Program-made: the position numbers and the translations under genes
In this document: positions 10,868-22,880 of the stretch, piece by piece
How positions within the stretch are numbered: the first letter of the stretch is position 1
Layout of the letters: the number at the start of each line of letters is the position of its first letter
Assembly (NCBI GenBank): GCA_022495995.1
Contig: JAFEMH010001288.1
Coordinates: 372,001-436,000 of the forward strand
From: Adenophora triphylla var. japonica
Taxonomy: Eukaryota > Streptophyta > Magnoliopsida > Asterales > Campanulaceae
Direction: 5' to 3'
Length of the DNA stretch: 64,000 bases
The notes under the pieces: generated by a model
What the model was told of the DNA's origin: nothing
The model's database searches: none
The model's input: only the letters and a program-made list of their open reading frames with translations

Positions 10868-12531
10868 ATGAGCAATAATAATAATCATAAGATGAAGGGC
10901 CTTTTAAAAGGCCTTAGATATATTTCTCAAATATTTGGTAAGTGAGATTTTTTTTTTTTTGGGTCTTAAATTAATTTTAGAAATGACCACTTTTCTTGAA
11001 ATTATTTAATTTGTTAGTCAATTGAGTATATATATATTATTTTTATTTTTTTCTAAATTTATGTTGCAGATGAGGAAAAAGAGCAAGAAATGAAGATTGG
11101 TTTACCTACAGACGTGAAGCATGTAGCTCACATAGGGTGGGATGGACCTTCAGTAGATTCCTCCCCCAGCTGGGTACCTATTTATTTATATACTAGTAAA
11201 AGCCCGTGTTCGATGATACGTGGTATTTTTTTTTTATTTAATTTAAAAAAAAAAAAATATCCCGTGCCCTCGGGAAAGGGACAACTTAGTGAGTGAGGGC
11301 AAAATGGAAATTTTTTTTTGACACTATTCATTGTACTGTTCATTGCTGAGTTGGACAGTTGCCATTTATAATATACTAGATTTGTAATGATTTTTATGGT
11401 ATAATGTCTGTTCTAAAAATAATATTATTTTTTCAATTTGATCTTTGATCAAAAGCAATTTTAAAAGTATTTTAGATATTCAGTTTAAAAATATTATTAT
11501 TATTGGAAATGAAAATCTTAATTAATTTGATTTCTTAATTGATGTAGATGAAAGACTTTAAAGCTCCCGGAGAGTTTCAATCAGCCCCTTTAAATGGTAC
11601 CGGGGACCCCTTAGATAAACCTGAAATTAAATGGGTTTCTGAAGGTTAGACATTATTTTTATATTGTTTTTTTTTTTATTTTTTATCAAGAACTTCATTT
11701 TAAAATGGAAAAAATATTAATTTTAATTTTTAAAAAGGAATAACTCTCGTAAAAAACTAGTTTTTTTCAAAATGTTATAAAAAATTAGTTTTCAGAACAG
11801 TTCATCACTCTTATTAGTTAGATTTAGTGTTTTAAAACTAATTTTTTTCTTATGTTACAAAAAAAATTAGTTTTTTGCAATATTTTGACTTTAAGAAGTT
11901 AGATTTTATTCTTGTATTAATATAAATATATTGAGTGGTTTTTGTAGATTCAAACCGAAGAAGTACTCGTAGTGAGGGTGAATCAGCTAAAGATCGAGAT
12001 CTCCCAGATGTGCCAAAATCGCGACGCCGTGCTTCATCGGAAAATATTGTAGTTGAATCCTTAGGTAAAGAGGGGTCCACTAAATCAAGACACTCAAGAA
12101 AGTCTAAAGAGAGCTCTAAATCAAGTCGGCAACTACAGCAGGAGGACTCTGGTGCTGCAGCACCAGAGTCACCCTCAAAGAAGTTGCCGGACATCCCAAA
12201 GAAGACGAGACGAAAGAAGTCCAAGGAGTCCGAAAGTGGCGGGTCAACCCGACCATCCAGATCCAAAGAATCCGAAAGTGGCGGGTCAGTACGATCATCA
12301 AGATCCAAAGAAACAGATAGTGGCGGCGGGTCGACCCGATCGTCAAGATCCAAGGAGACTGAGAATGGCGGGTCAACACGATCATCAAGATCCAAGAACA
12401 CCAATGGTTCAACCATTGATTCACCTTCACGTACATCTACACTTGCAGATCCTTCTGATTTAGAAATTGGATCCAACAATTCTAAAGAACTTACACCTCC
12501 CTTTGTAGAGGAGCTAAGGGAAGGGAAATAG
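10868..12531 (+). CDS. CRIB-domain protein, RIC family (ROP GTPase effector)
   Basis: Coding exons 10868-10937, 11070-11173, 11548-11644 and 11948-12531 give 284 residues. The CRIB motif begins [17 protein letters not shown] at about residue 35 and runs across the second intron (SPSW, then MKDF). CRIB motifs bind active ROP/RAC small GTPases at the plasma membrane, and plant RIC proteins steer actin, microtubules and exocytosis. The N-terminus ([15 protein letters not shown]) is basic/amphipathic, as in several RICs. The C-terminal half (residues about 95-250) is very rich in Ser, Lys, Arg and Glu. It holds four tandem copies of a roughly 15-residue unit resembling [15 protein letters not shown], which looks disordered. 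A 5'UTR intron is likely (donor near 10697, acceptor near 10781). The exact RIC number cannot be assigned. Confidence 0.88.
11193..11375. repeat. Possible small transposon in RIC intron 2
   Basis: The segment starts TACTAGTAAAAGCCCGTG and ends near TATACTAG at 11371-11378. The AAAAGCCCGTG start is common at ends of small plant elements. The 5' and 3' boundaries are not proven and no coding capacity is seen. Confidence 0.3.
12241..12400 (+). repeat. In-frame tandem repeat in the RIC coding sequence
   Basis: Four copies of a 45-48-base unit encode variants of [11 protein letters not shown](T/S)E(S/N). Copies differ by synonymous and conservative changes, and one has an extra GGC codon. All keep the reading frame. 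Confidence 0.85.
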
Positions 12532-12767
12532 TTTTTTTTTATTTATTTTTTTGAGAAATTGGAGAATTGTTGAAAGTCATTTTTTTTTTAAATATTAGTA
12601 GAGCTAGTTACTTGCTTAGTTGAAAAGAAAAAGAGTTCATTTTGAAAATTTGAATTCATTTTTTTCTTTTGTTTGTCGAAGGTTTGTATCATCCACTCAT
12701 GATATATGTTAGTTATATAGAAGTATTTCATTTTTCCATTTAATATCTTCTAGTTTGATTTTACATA

Positions 12768-13043
12768 CTCCCTCCGTCCCACCAATTGCTTCACCATTTT
12801 CCAAGGGCACGGGAATTATGGTAATGGGAGGAAAAAAAAATGTTGTGAGTGTAATTTGAAAATAGGAGAGAGAATTAGTGTAGGGAATAATAAATTATAA
12901 TGGTGTTGTGAGTATTAAAATAATGTAGGAGAGAGAATGAGTGGAGGAAATAATAATATTTTATGTCCAAAAAAGGAAAGGTGAAGCTTCTAACGGGACG
13001 CCCTTTTAGGTAATTGGTGAAGCTTTTATTGGGACGGAGGGAG
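12768..13043. mobile_element. Stowaway MITE (276 bp)
   Basis: The element begins CTCCCTCCGTCCC and ends GGGACGGAGGGAG, flanked by TA on both sides (12766-12767 and 13044-13045), which is the Stowaway (Tc1/mariner) target duplication. The interior has the GGAGAGAGAATGAGTGGAG motif seen in sister copies at 29294 and 29650. It lies just 3' of the RIC gene and could supply 3'UTR sequence. Confidence 0.9.
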
Positions 13044-13429
13044 TATTCTTGAAATTATGCTAAAATCAGTAGCATTATTTTGGAAAAAATCAATAGTTTT
13101 CAGATAAAATTTTTTTTTGGAAAAACAATAAACCTTCTAGCTAAGTACTACTAAAGGAACATCTTTTCTTCTCTTATATAGTGTCAATGTCTCTGTCTGC
13201 GGTTTTATCCATTATTTTACGTCATACAATCAAATTATATTCGAGTAAACTATTAAAATGACCTACGCACAATATGAATACAATCAAATTAACCCGTGTA
13301 CTATCTAAATTACTAAATCAACCTGCATATTATGTACAAATCAACCCAAATCATTAGTATACGATAATGGATGTTAACAAATGTTAAAAACTTAACGAAT
13401 ATCACAGTCAAAATTTTCAAATTGATCCA

Positions 13430-14880
13430 GTACACAGTTGTTTTTTGTTAAGTTCATAGTTGTTTTAGTCCTTTATGGCCTCTATTTTTGCAATTTTATG
13501 AGATTATTTGACATTTGTTATGTTCACAGATGTTTTTACTTAAGTTCACTGTTGTTTTTGTTAAGTTCACATTTGTTTTAGTCCTTTATGGCATCTATTT
13601 TTGCAATTTTATGAGATTATTTGACATATTCGTTGTGTTCACAGTTGTTTTTACTTAAGTTCACTGTTGTTTTTTTGTTAAGTTCACAGTTGTTTTAGTC
13701 TTTTATGACCTCTATTTTTGCAATTTTATGAGGGGGCAATTATCAAATAGTCCCTCATCCTAATGAAAATAACCACCAAGGACACACATTTTGAAGAAAT
13801 TTCACCAGGTCCACGCTTTATAATGACACCTCGTTTTTTATAAATGCACCCCATGCGACATAAAAGGGACAACTGTCGATGTCCCTTTCCCCCCTGCTTT
13901 TTCGTTTTTTTTCCCCCCAAAACTTTAAAATGAAATAACTTAAGATCTAGAACTCAAAAAAAAAATCTGAAATCACCGTTGTTTTCGTATCGTCAATACG
14001 AATCAAACTAGTAGCATCAACATATAATTTGGAGCAAATTTGAGAAGTTCACAGTTGTTACAAGTTCACAGTTGTTTTTGATAAGTTCACAGTTATTTCT
14101 TACATTTATTCCAATAACAGTTAAGAGAAGTTCACAGTTGGTTTAGCTAAATTCATAATTTCTGTATGAAAATGACTATTATTTACTTAATTTACATATT
14201 TTTTAGTTAAGTTAACAGTTGTTTTTAGTCTTTTATAACCTTTATTTTGCAATTTTATGAGATTATTTGACCTATTTGTTAAGTTCAATGTTGTTTTTTG
14301 TTAACTTCATAGTTGTTTTAGTCCTTTATGGCCTCTATTTTTGCAATTTTATGAGATTATTTGGCCTATTTGTTATGTTCACAGTTGTTTTTTATTAAGT
14401 TCACAGTTGTTTTAGTCCTTTATGGCCTCTATTTTTGCAATTTTATGAGATTATTTGACATTTGTTATGTTCACAGTTGTTTTTACTTAAGTTCACTGTT
14501 GTTTTTTGTTAAGTTCACAGTTGTTTTAGTCCTTTATGGCCTCTATTTTTGCAATTTTATGAGATTATTTGACATATTCGTTATGTTCACAGTTGTTTTT
14601 ACTTAAGTTCACTGTTGTTTTTTTGTTAAGTTCACAGTTGTTTTAGTCCTTTATGACCTCTATTTTTGCAATTTTATGAGATTATTTGACATATTTGTTA
14701 TGTTCACAGTTGTTTTTACATAAGTTCACTGTTGTTTTTTGTTAAGTTCACAGTTGTTTTAGTAGTCATTTATGGCCTCAAATTTTGCAATTTTATGAGA
14801 TTATTTGACATATTTGTTATGTTCACAGTTGTTTTACTTAAGTTCACAGTTGTTTTTAGTCTTTTATGATTCTATTTTTG
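13430..14880. repeat. Minisatellite built on GTTCACAGTTGTTTT
   Basis: The motif GTTCACAGTTGTTTT or a one-base variant recurs at least 15 times. It is part of a higher-order unit of about 115-120 bases that also contains TTTATGGCCTCTATTTTTGC and ATTTTATGAGATTATTTG. Higher-order units are clear at 13480-13730 and 14230-14880. The array is interrupted at about 13733-14040 by unrelated sequence that starts GGGGCAATTATC. No coding capacity is likely; the open frame at 14361-14606 only reflects the repeat. Confidence 0.88.
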
Positions 14881-15866
14881 CTTTTTATGAAACCTCGAAT
14901 GATGATTAAAAATTAAAAATCGAAGATATGTGTAATCATTAGTGTTTCTCTCTCTAGAAATAAAAAAAGATGAGAAATTTCAATTTTGAAATTGGTCTTT
15001 GTGCTAGAAAATTGAATCACTGAGTGATTATTGTTCTTTTAATTTTATCAAGAAAGAAAATAGGGGATGAAAGATGGATCTTTCTCTCACTAGCAAGGTT
15101 CTAAAAAGCGCTAGGCGGCGGAGCCGGGCCTAGCGCCTAGGCGGGGACTAGTCGGGGACTAATCGGGATTAGTTGGGATTAGTCAGGACATAAGCGGGGC
15201 TTAGAACTAGGCGTTGGAGAGGGGCCTAGCGCCTAGGCGGGGCCTAGGCGCCCTTAGGCGGGGTCTTTTAGAACAGAGCTCACTAGAAATCAAAGGGGAG
15301 AAATTATGTACTGAAAATATTAAAATGTTTGTTGCTCTTTTAGTTTAATATGCTTAAACATGAGTTCTGCACAAAAACTTGTCCCAAACCGTCATCTGCG
15401 ACGGCGGGAATAATGTCCGCCGGGAAGAGGCGGTTGGTAACAACTGTTGATTCGACCTTGTTTGCCATCTCGATAGGCGGCAGTCTCTGGTTCAGGTGGA
15501 AGCAGAGTCGGGAGAGTACGGAGGGCAACGGAGACGGATTCACCGTTACCCAAACCCGCTTCTGTATAGTGAGGTCCAAAATGACGTCGATTGAGTTGTG
15601 ATTTTAAAGAAGAAATAGAGAGGAAAGGGAGGGTTATCGGAGTTGGAAAGGGAAGGGTCGCCGATGGGGAGGGAAGGGTCGCTGGAAGGGAAGGGTTGGT
15701 AGAGAGAGAACGTGAGAGAAGAGAGAGAGAGGGGGTTAGTTTTATATTTTTGGGTAGGAAGGTCTAGGTGAAATTTTGATTATGAAGCCGGATTAGTTGA
15801 TTAAATTTCAAAATTCATGTCTTAATCAATCATTTTACTTGGGATGAAGGATCCACCGATAATTTC
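13733..15866. mobile_element. Candidate 2.1-kb transposon with imperfect inverted ends
   Basis: GGGGCAATTATCAAATAG at 13733 and the reverse complement of the 15850-15866 region (GGGGAAATTATCGGTGG) are similar. The similarity resumes inwards: CCTCATCC against CCTTCATCC, and GAAATTTCACCAGGTCC against AAAATTTCACCTAGACC. This suggests degenerate long inverted ends, as in Mutator-like elements. The interior contains part of the minisatellite, a GC-rich CTAGGCG repeat, and a GC-richer piece (15380-15600) that may be captured gene sequence. I found no target duplication, so the boundaries are tentative. Confidence 0.4.
15095..15280. repeat. GC-rich internally repetitive CTAGGCGG element
   Basis: Many copies of GCCTAGGCGGGG and CTAGTCGGGACTA variants lie between two GTTCTAAAA-like ends: GGTTCTAAAAAGCGC at 15096 and, inverted, TCTTTTAGAACAG near 15265. 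The layout resembles a small foldback or MITE element. No protein is encoded. Confidence 0.55.
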
Positions 15867-17400
15867 CCCTTTATATAATTGAGTAAATTAATTGGTATAT
15901 TTAGCATGAATATTTATTTTGGAGAGATATTGATACCCCGTAGAATTCATCATGTCGACATCTTAGCTAATAGTGAGGTCAGTCAAATTACGTTACAACT
16001 TTTCCCCCACCACCACACTACCACATATTCTAAAATTAGAGAGATTAAACGTACAAATATCCAAAAAAAAAAAAAAAAAAAAAAAAAAAGAAAACCCATG
16101 TAAAAGACAAAGTCGTTAGTATTTCTTTAAGAATAATTAAAACATATATTCTCCCGTCCAGCATAAGCATAAGCATAAAATTTCACTTTTACATTTTGGT
16201 CATCTCATATAAAATTTTACTATTCTAAAATGGCAAAAAATCTTATGACGACATAGAATTGCCCGGAGGAATTTTGATGGTTGCGTGTACTGACTTAGGT
16301 AAAAAAAAATATTTTTTTATCAAAATTCTGAGGTGGGTTGAAGCCCACGTCAATTGCTCTTTGGATCCGCCCTGATGGCACTAAGCTATGAAGCAAGTTT
16401 AAAGCCTCGCTTTCAGCCAGGCCCGGAAGAATCACTGCCCTATCTGTGATAAAATCCCCATTTGCGTCACGGAGTAGAAATCAACTGCGTCTGCCTCTTG
16501 TCATGAAAGAAACTAGCATCACAATTCATCTTAGCGACTTGGAAAATACAAAGTCTTCTACAAAATGGGCCCTAATGTTTTAGCGACTTGGAAAATACAA
16601 AGTCTTCTACAAAATGGGCCCTAATGTTTTAGCGACTTGGAAAATACAAAGTCTTCTACAAAATGGGCCCTAATGTTTTAGCGACTTGGAAAATACAAAG
16701 TCTTCTACAAAATGTGCCCTAATGTTTTAGCGACTTGGAAATTACAAAGTCTTCTACAAAGGAGTATACATCCCTTATACATTGTTTTTTGACTAACCAA
16801 CATCTAGGGACACACCAACGTTAATCTTTGGAAATTTGAATTGGAAATTCCTTTTGAAACAAATTACTTTTTGAAACAAATTACTTGTCCTCAAATTTCT
16901 AATTAAATTAAAATAAATAGAAAATTCTTATACAATAATATATAATATCGTATGCAATATTATTATATATATTCAGTTATATATAAATATAATATTGCAT
17001 CTTTAATACAACATGACAACAAAGAAACTTTTCAAAATGATACTCTCTCCGTTCCTAGTTTTCTTTTTAGTTTGTATCGGTCTAAAGTACTTAGTTAGTT
17101 TATTACCTAAAATGATCTGTCCACAGTTCACTTATCATTCTCACAAAAAAAGTTCCATACTCACTTTCTCTTTTTTACTTTAATTTTTATATTCACGACA
17201 TTTTTTTTAAAGTTAAACTAATAACCGAAACAAATAAATCGAAACATAAAAAATACCTTTTTATAACTTTTTGTCTTTACACTCGAGATTTTGCAATAAT
17301 TACAGATATCACTTCCGTGAGAATCAAAATTTCCCATCTCTGAAACCGTTAAAATTTTACGCGGGTTTATTTATTGGTCAGACCGAAAGATCTTTTACTT
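15281..17400. other. Intergenic region before the PCS gene
   Basis: It contains a possible gene-derived piece (15350-15600, GC-richer, no recognised protein), a GA-rich stretch (15600-15745), a 27-base A run (16063-16089) and the 49-bp tandem repeat at 16531-16760. The rest is AT-rich. A decayed Stowaway-like end (CTCTCTCCGTTCC) lies near 17043. No gene is supported. Confidence 0.5.
16531..16760. repeat. 49-bp tandem repeat, about 4.7 copies
   Basis: Units starting TTAGCGACTTGGAAAATAC begin at 16531, 16580, 16629, 16678 and 16727, exactly 49 bases apart. The first three full units appear identical. The fourth has one change (GTGCCC for GGGCCC), and the last is partial with ATTAC for AATAC. 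Such high identity means recent amplification. Confidence 0.95.
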
Positions 17401-17455
17401 CTAAACCCTAGACTAGAAATTAGTAGACTTTTCAATTCATCGCTGAGAATCGACA

Positions 17456-20400
17456 ATGGCGCTGGCAAGTTTGTATAGAAGAGTTCTTCCGTCTCCTCCT
17501 GCCATAGATTTCGCTTCTTCTGAAGGAAAGGTAATCCACTTCTTTAATTTCATCTAAATTAGGGTTTTGATTTTTTCTTCTTACTGGATCATCTAGTACT
17601 GAATGTGTCCGTTTCCGGTTTCGATTTGAGTTTTAAAGCACCCGTAGATGTGGATTTCCTTCTAATGTGAAGTGATTCTCATATACCTAGCACATATAGA
17701 GTGACTGGCCAATCAATTTTGTATCGCGTGAATCGTAAGTCAAATTTGGGATTCATAGCACCTTTGTTAGCTATAGAAGCATACAAATTTCTTATTGATG
17801 AAAGTGATTGTCACCCCTTTGCATTTGTAAGACGCGGAATTTCGTTTTTTCATGGAATTTCATTGCATTTGATCTGGAATGATTGATAGCTGATGAACAA
17901 GAATTTTTCAATCTAATGTATGGAAAGTTGTGAACTTTGGATATGTTATGAGGCAGTTTATTCATTTCTAGACAATTGGTCGAATCAAAATGTAAAGCTA
18001 TTTCAGAGCTACATAATGTGCCTTTGTGCTCCCGAGTTTTTTAGGGAGAGAAAGGGAAGGAAAGGGAAGGGAAGGAAAGGGGAGGAAAGGAAAGGAAATG
18101 GAAGGAAATTAAAATCTCCCCTAGGTGCTCCCGAGTTTTGAGGGAAAGGGAAGGAAAAAATGTAAAATTATAGTTATAACCTTAATGAAATAAAAGAGGA
18201 GTATTTATTTGTGAGGGTAAAATAGGAAGAACACAAAAGCTCCTTTGAATCATTTCCTTTCCTTCCATTTCCTCCCACATTTGGGAGGATTGGATAGGAG
18301 GGAAATGAGGCCTCCATTTCCTCCCCTTTCCTTCCTAAAAAAAACTCGGGAGCACACCCTAGGGAGGAAATCATCCTCATTTCCTCCCTTTTCCTTCCCT
18401 TTCCTTCCAAAATAAAACTCGGGTCCATTCACAAATTTAACATTCACTTCTCAAATTCAGTATTTTTCAATGTAACTTCTTCTGTTTTCTAATGTTAATT
18501 TCCATGTTTGTTCTGGAACTGTAGCAACTATTCGTAGAGGCCATTCAAGGTGGGACCATGGAAGGTTTCTTTAAGTTGATCTCTTACTTTCAGACACAAT
18601 CAGAACCTGCATATTGTGGACTAGCCAGCCTCGCCATGGTCTTGAATGCTCTTGCTATTGATCCGGGTAGAAAATGGAAAGGTAGAATTTAACTTTGCAG
18701 TTGTACACTTGTACACTCTAGTTTAAGAGAATGAGTGCTTTGAGTTGTGTCAACATGATACAAGCTAAAATAGGGGGAAAATAGCTTGTCATTATGCCCC
18801 ACTAGCTGGTTTTCTCAGTCAAAAACCTGAGGTCTGGATGTATATCGATTTGCTGCCAGTGGCAAATGCTATTTACATGCCAAGGGGAGGAAACTACTCT
18901 TGGGAAGTTTATTTTTTATTAGGACACTAACAAAAAACCTTCTTTTATGGTTTTATTGTGCAATTTTTGGATCCTGCTTTCTTGTGAGAAAATAGATTAC
19001 ATTATCTGTAAATCACCTCCTCTTGGATAGCAAAAGGAACATATATTTACTTCTCCTTTTTTTATTTATTAGTCCATTTTCCTTTAAAGATGTTCCACTT
19101 AAAGTACCCTTGAAAGTAAAGGTACTAACTTGCATTTTTGTTAAATTAAGAAAAAACAAGTTGGATTATCTTTGTTGCTTTGACTGTCACTCTGAACGGT
19201 ATTCCAAAAATAGTCAACTTTCAAGAAGTGATTCTTAGTGGAACATGAGTATGCTACTTTGCGCCCTACTTTGACAATTTCTCACTTCACCAGTGTCATA
19301 AGTGCTTAAAGTCAGTCTGAAACTGCATTTTATTCTCTCAATTTTCAACACAGCTTCATCAGAATCATTAATTTATTTGTTCTTTCAGGACCTTGGAGAT
19401 GGTTTGATGAATCTATGCTGGACTGCTGTGAGCCTCTTGAGATGGTCAAGGCTAAAGGAATTTCCTTTGGGAAGGTTGTTTGCCTGGCACATTGTGCTGG
19501 AGCAAAGGTTCAAGCTTTCCGTACAAACCAAAGCACTCTTGATGACTTCCGCAAATATGTTATGTCATGTTCCAGCTCTGATGATTGTCATGTCATCTCA
19601 TCATATGATAGAGGGACTTTTAAGCAGGTAAGTTTCTAGATTAGGTTATTTGATTAAATTTTCTATCCAAAGCACTCTCAAAACTAGACAGCCATCTTGG
19701 GGACTGCAGTATTGCTGCCTGAGCTAGTGAGTTAAGCTTTTTAGGCCGTGGTATAATGGTGAGTAAAGGATAGTATCGATTAAATCCAAAGTGTGCAGGT
19801 TGGTTATATAAATAATTTATTTTGGGGGTACATTCATATTGGATTTGAATGTTCAACCTGAAATTCATGAACATTTTTATTTGGTTTAAGCTCATGTTTT
19901 TTTTCTACTCTTTTTGGTTGTCTGTTTGAATTCATGAATATTTGTTAATTGGTTTACTGGGACACTTTCACTTCTACTATTCTAAAATCTCGTCACGATG
20001 TGTGAATGAATTGCTCATTATTCTGTGTTTAAACCCTTGATGTTCTTAATCTTAGAATGTTCCCCTCCCCCTCCTCTTCAGCAGTACAGAAGGTGCCCTA
20101 TTATTTATTTCTCACTTTGCTGCTACTGCTTCTGAGTTTATGTGTGGGCTTCCTAAGTTGTTTACAAGACACTATCCATCTGTCTATATGAATGTTTGTG
20201 GTATGCACCGAGGTTAGTGATTATGACAATTTATTTGCAGACAGGAACTGGTCATTTTTCCCCTATTGGCGGTTATCATGCTGGAAGCGACATGGCATTA
20301 ATTTTAGATGTTGCACGGTTCAAATATCCTCCACACTGGGTTCCACTCCCACTTCTTTGGGACGCCATGAATACCTTGGATGAAGCAAGTGGATATCATA

Positions 20401-22726
20401 GAGGGTAAAATGTTATAAATATCTTTATGTTTTAGCAAGAAAATTATTTTGCAATGCAGTATATGTATGCGTAGTGTTTCTTCTACATTGATAGGTTTTG
20501 TGGAAAAGTTATTAGGATTTACAAGAAGCTGCTAGAAATAAAAGCAGGACTAGGAGTGATGTTTTTTTTTCAAATTAGATTTCTTGTTGGAGAACTTATG
20601 GACCTGTTTGTATATACTATGTCTATTAGTAAGTGTGTGTGTGTATAGGATGCTTGCAAATTAAACCAGTAATCACCATCTTGTCGTTACTATTGTATAC
20701 TGATCTTTAGTTTTTCTTGGATTAAATGTCTAAAATGGAAACATTTAACTATTGAGGTTGATTTTCTTTTTCAGGTTCATGCTAGTATCTAGGCTTCACA
20801 GAGCACCTGCACTTCTTTATACTCTGGTAAGATCTAGCTGTTTGAAATTGCTGTTGGACATGATTATTTTTGTTTACATGATCTCTTTTATACTTTGTAA
20901 CAGACATTATACTCCTTTACTTTCAAATTGAATGTCACCATTGACCAGTCTAACTCTTTCTTTCATTATGTAGTCTTCTTGTAACTACTGCCTTTGTCCC
21001 TGAATGCTTGTAATATTTACCTTTTTATTGGTATTGTTTGTAATCCTTGCAGCATTTGATCTTGTTCACTGTTTTTTTTTTTTGCAGACCTGTAAGCACG
21101 AAAGTTGGGTCAGTATTGCAAAGTATTTAGTGGATGATGTTCCCGTATTGTTAAGTTTGAAGGATGTTGCAGCTGTGAACGATGTCCTCTCCATAGTTTT
21201 TAATTCTCTACCATCAAAGTTTCTGGATTTCATCAAGTGGGTTGCAGAAATCAGAAGACAGGAAGATGCTGGTCAAAGTTTAAGCCAAGAAGAGAAAGAA
21301 AGAATCGCTATGAAGGTCATCTATTTACTTCATCACGTACACCACCTTTGCCAACTTAGTCGTGGTCACGATTGGCATGGCATGGGGATGTCTATAGGCC
21401 AATTTTTGCAGTTGGTTACACTTTCTAGCGTTTTCTCATTGGGTCATATTTTTGTTATTTTGCTTTCTTTTCAGGAAGAGATCTTGAAAGAAGTTCAGGA
21501 GACTGGTCTATACAAGCACGTGACTAGTTATCTAGTATCTTCGGAATCGTGCTGCAAAGGCACCCCCTCTTTGAATATAGAAAACAGTTTGCCTAATATT
21601 GCCGCAAGTGTCTGTTGCCAGGGAGCAGGACTTCTAGAAGTTAACACTGTCTCCCCTGATGGGTTTTGCTGTAGAGAAACTCTTGTGAACTCTATACAAG
21701 CCAAGGTTAACAAGCCCATTACTGTGGTATCTGGGACGGTGGTCAAAGGAAATTCAGAAGAACGTGTGAATATCCTTGTCCCAGCCTCTCCAACAAAGCA
21801 AAGTTGTGACTCTGACCCAAGTAGTTGCATCGGGAGGCACCCAGCAACGAATGATGTTCTGACAGTACTTCTTTTGGCTTTGCCTCCTCAAACATGGACT
21901 GGAATTAAAGACCAGAAACTTCTTCAAGAAATACTTAGCCTTCTTTCAGTAGAGAACCTCTCTGCTCTGCTTCAAGAAGAGGTAATATTTCATTACTAAT
22001 GTTCATCCTTCAGTGTTTCCTCTGCCCTAATATGAGTGTCATGTTTTAGGTATTTATCAAATTTAAGGAAGTTGACTTTTAAGCAATATTAATAAAACAT
22101 ATACTCCCTCCGTCCTAAGATGAATGTCCAAAAAAAATCATGCTCTTGATCAATAGTAAATTTGGACATCTTTTGGACATTTATTTTTTGGGACGGTGGG
22201 AGTACATGAATAACCTTAGTAATTCTGCACATCCTGGTGTTACTCTGGGTTTAACTTGACTGTTTAGTTAATACAGTACATGGTCCCATATTTTCTTCTT
22301 GATTACTTCCTCCGATCCAAAATACATGTATTTTTAGGGGCTTTCACCAATTTTAAGAAATGCAATTATTACTACAATTTTATGAATTACCAACACTACC
22401 CTTTATTAATTGTCCATCTCATGCATTACTCCACTAAAAAAAGGTAAAATTGATACAATGGAACGTGTTCCAATGTAGGGGTAAAATTGGAATCTAAAGG
22501 CTTTTAGTCCCAAAACGACAAGTATTTTGGACCAAATTTTCGGTCCTAAATTGACATGTATTTTGGACTTGAGGGAGTATTAAGGCTACCCCTGTTTTTC
22601 ATATGACAGGGTTCTCATTAATATAAACTTAAATTACAGGTTTTGCACTTGCGAGGTCAACTCCTTGTTCTTAAGAGATGCAAAGATAATAAGGTAGAGG
22701 AAGAACTCGGTTCGCCCCTCTTCTAG
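17456..22726 (+). CDS. PCS1: Phytochelatin synthase (glutathione gamma-glutamylcysteinyltransferase)
   Basis: Eight coding exons: 17456-17530, 18525-18681, 19389-19627, 20241-20404, 20775-20826, 21088-21315, 21475-21981 and 22640-22726. The product is 502 residues (Arabidopsis PCS1 is 485). This papain-fold transpeptidase joins glutathione units to make phytochelatins that chelate Cd and other metals in the cytosol. The catalytic triad falls at the same numbers as in AtPCS1: C56 in [11 protein letters not shown]162 in [11 protein letters not shown] and D180 in MALILD. The N-terminal catalytic domain is about residues 1-220. The variable, Cys-rich C-terminal half includes SSESCCKG and ASVCCQGAG and ends [12 protein letters not shown]...SPLF. 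Introns 1 and 3 are large, and intron 1 holds an inverted-repeat element. The gene is intact. The open frame at 21004-21999 is exons 6-7 of this gene. Confidence 0.96.
18030..18425. repeat. Nested inverted-repeat element in PCS intron 1
   Basis: GTGCTCCCGAGTTTT occurs at about 18034 and 18126, followed by GGGAAGGAAAGG-type purine tracts. The reverse complement occurs at about 18344 (AAAACTCGGGAGCAC) and, less complete, at 18413, after CCTTCCTTTCC-type pyrimidine tracts. This makes two nested inverted pairs, outer and inner, around a non-coding centre. It is probably a MITE inserted in or duplicated onto another copy. It should form a strong hairpin in the pre-mRNA. Confidence 0.75.
22104..22202. 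mobile_element. Short Stowaway MITE in the last PCS intron
   Basis: It begins CTCCCTCCGTCCTAAG and ends GGGACGGTGGGAG, with TA on each side. At 99 bp it is shorter than the other copies. It lies between PCS exons 7 and 8. Confidence 0.85.
22306..22577. mobile_element. Stowaway-like MITE in the last PCS intron
   Basis: The left end CTTCCTCCGATCCAAAATACATGTATTTT and the right end AAATTGACATGTATTTTGGACTTGAGGGAG are inverted, with TA at 22304-22305 and 22578-22579. It lies close to the 99-bp element in the same intron, so two MITEs flank 100 bases of intron. Confidence 0.8.
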
Positions 22727-22880
22727 CATTTTTTTTTTTTACTTTTCATTTAAAACAACTTTATTGTAAACCAATATTACTTTCTGAACTCATTGTGAGA
22801 ATTCAACAGTTATACAACCCTTTAAGAAATTCAAGAAGCACACTGTAGAAAAGGCTACATTCTTGCCCCTCTTTTTTAGG

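Noticed and set aside
11850..12479. Antisense frame rich in Asp and Leu over the RIC gene
   Set aside because: It is the complement of the RIC repeat region; the plus-strand CRIB gene explains it.
13430..14880. CRISPR-like array or coding repeat
   Set aside because: Units are head-to-tail with no unique spacers, and the frame is not conserved.
16531..16760. CRISPR-like array
   Set aside because: Repeats are direct and contiguous with no spacers, and this is a plant genome.
21004..21999. A 331-residue single-exon gene
   Set aside because: It is exons 6 and 7 of phytochelatin synthase read through an intron.
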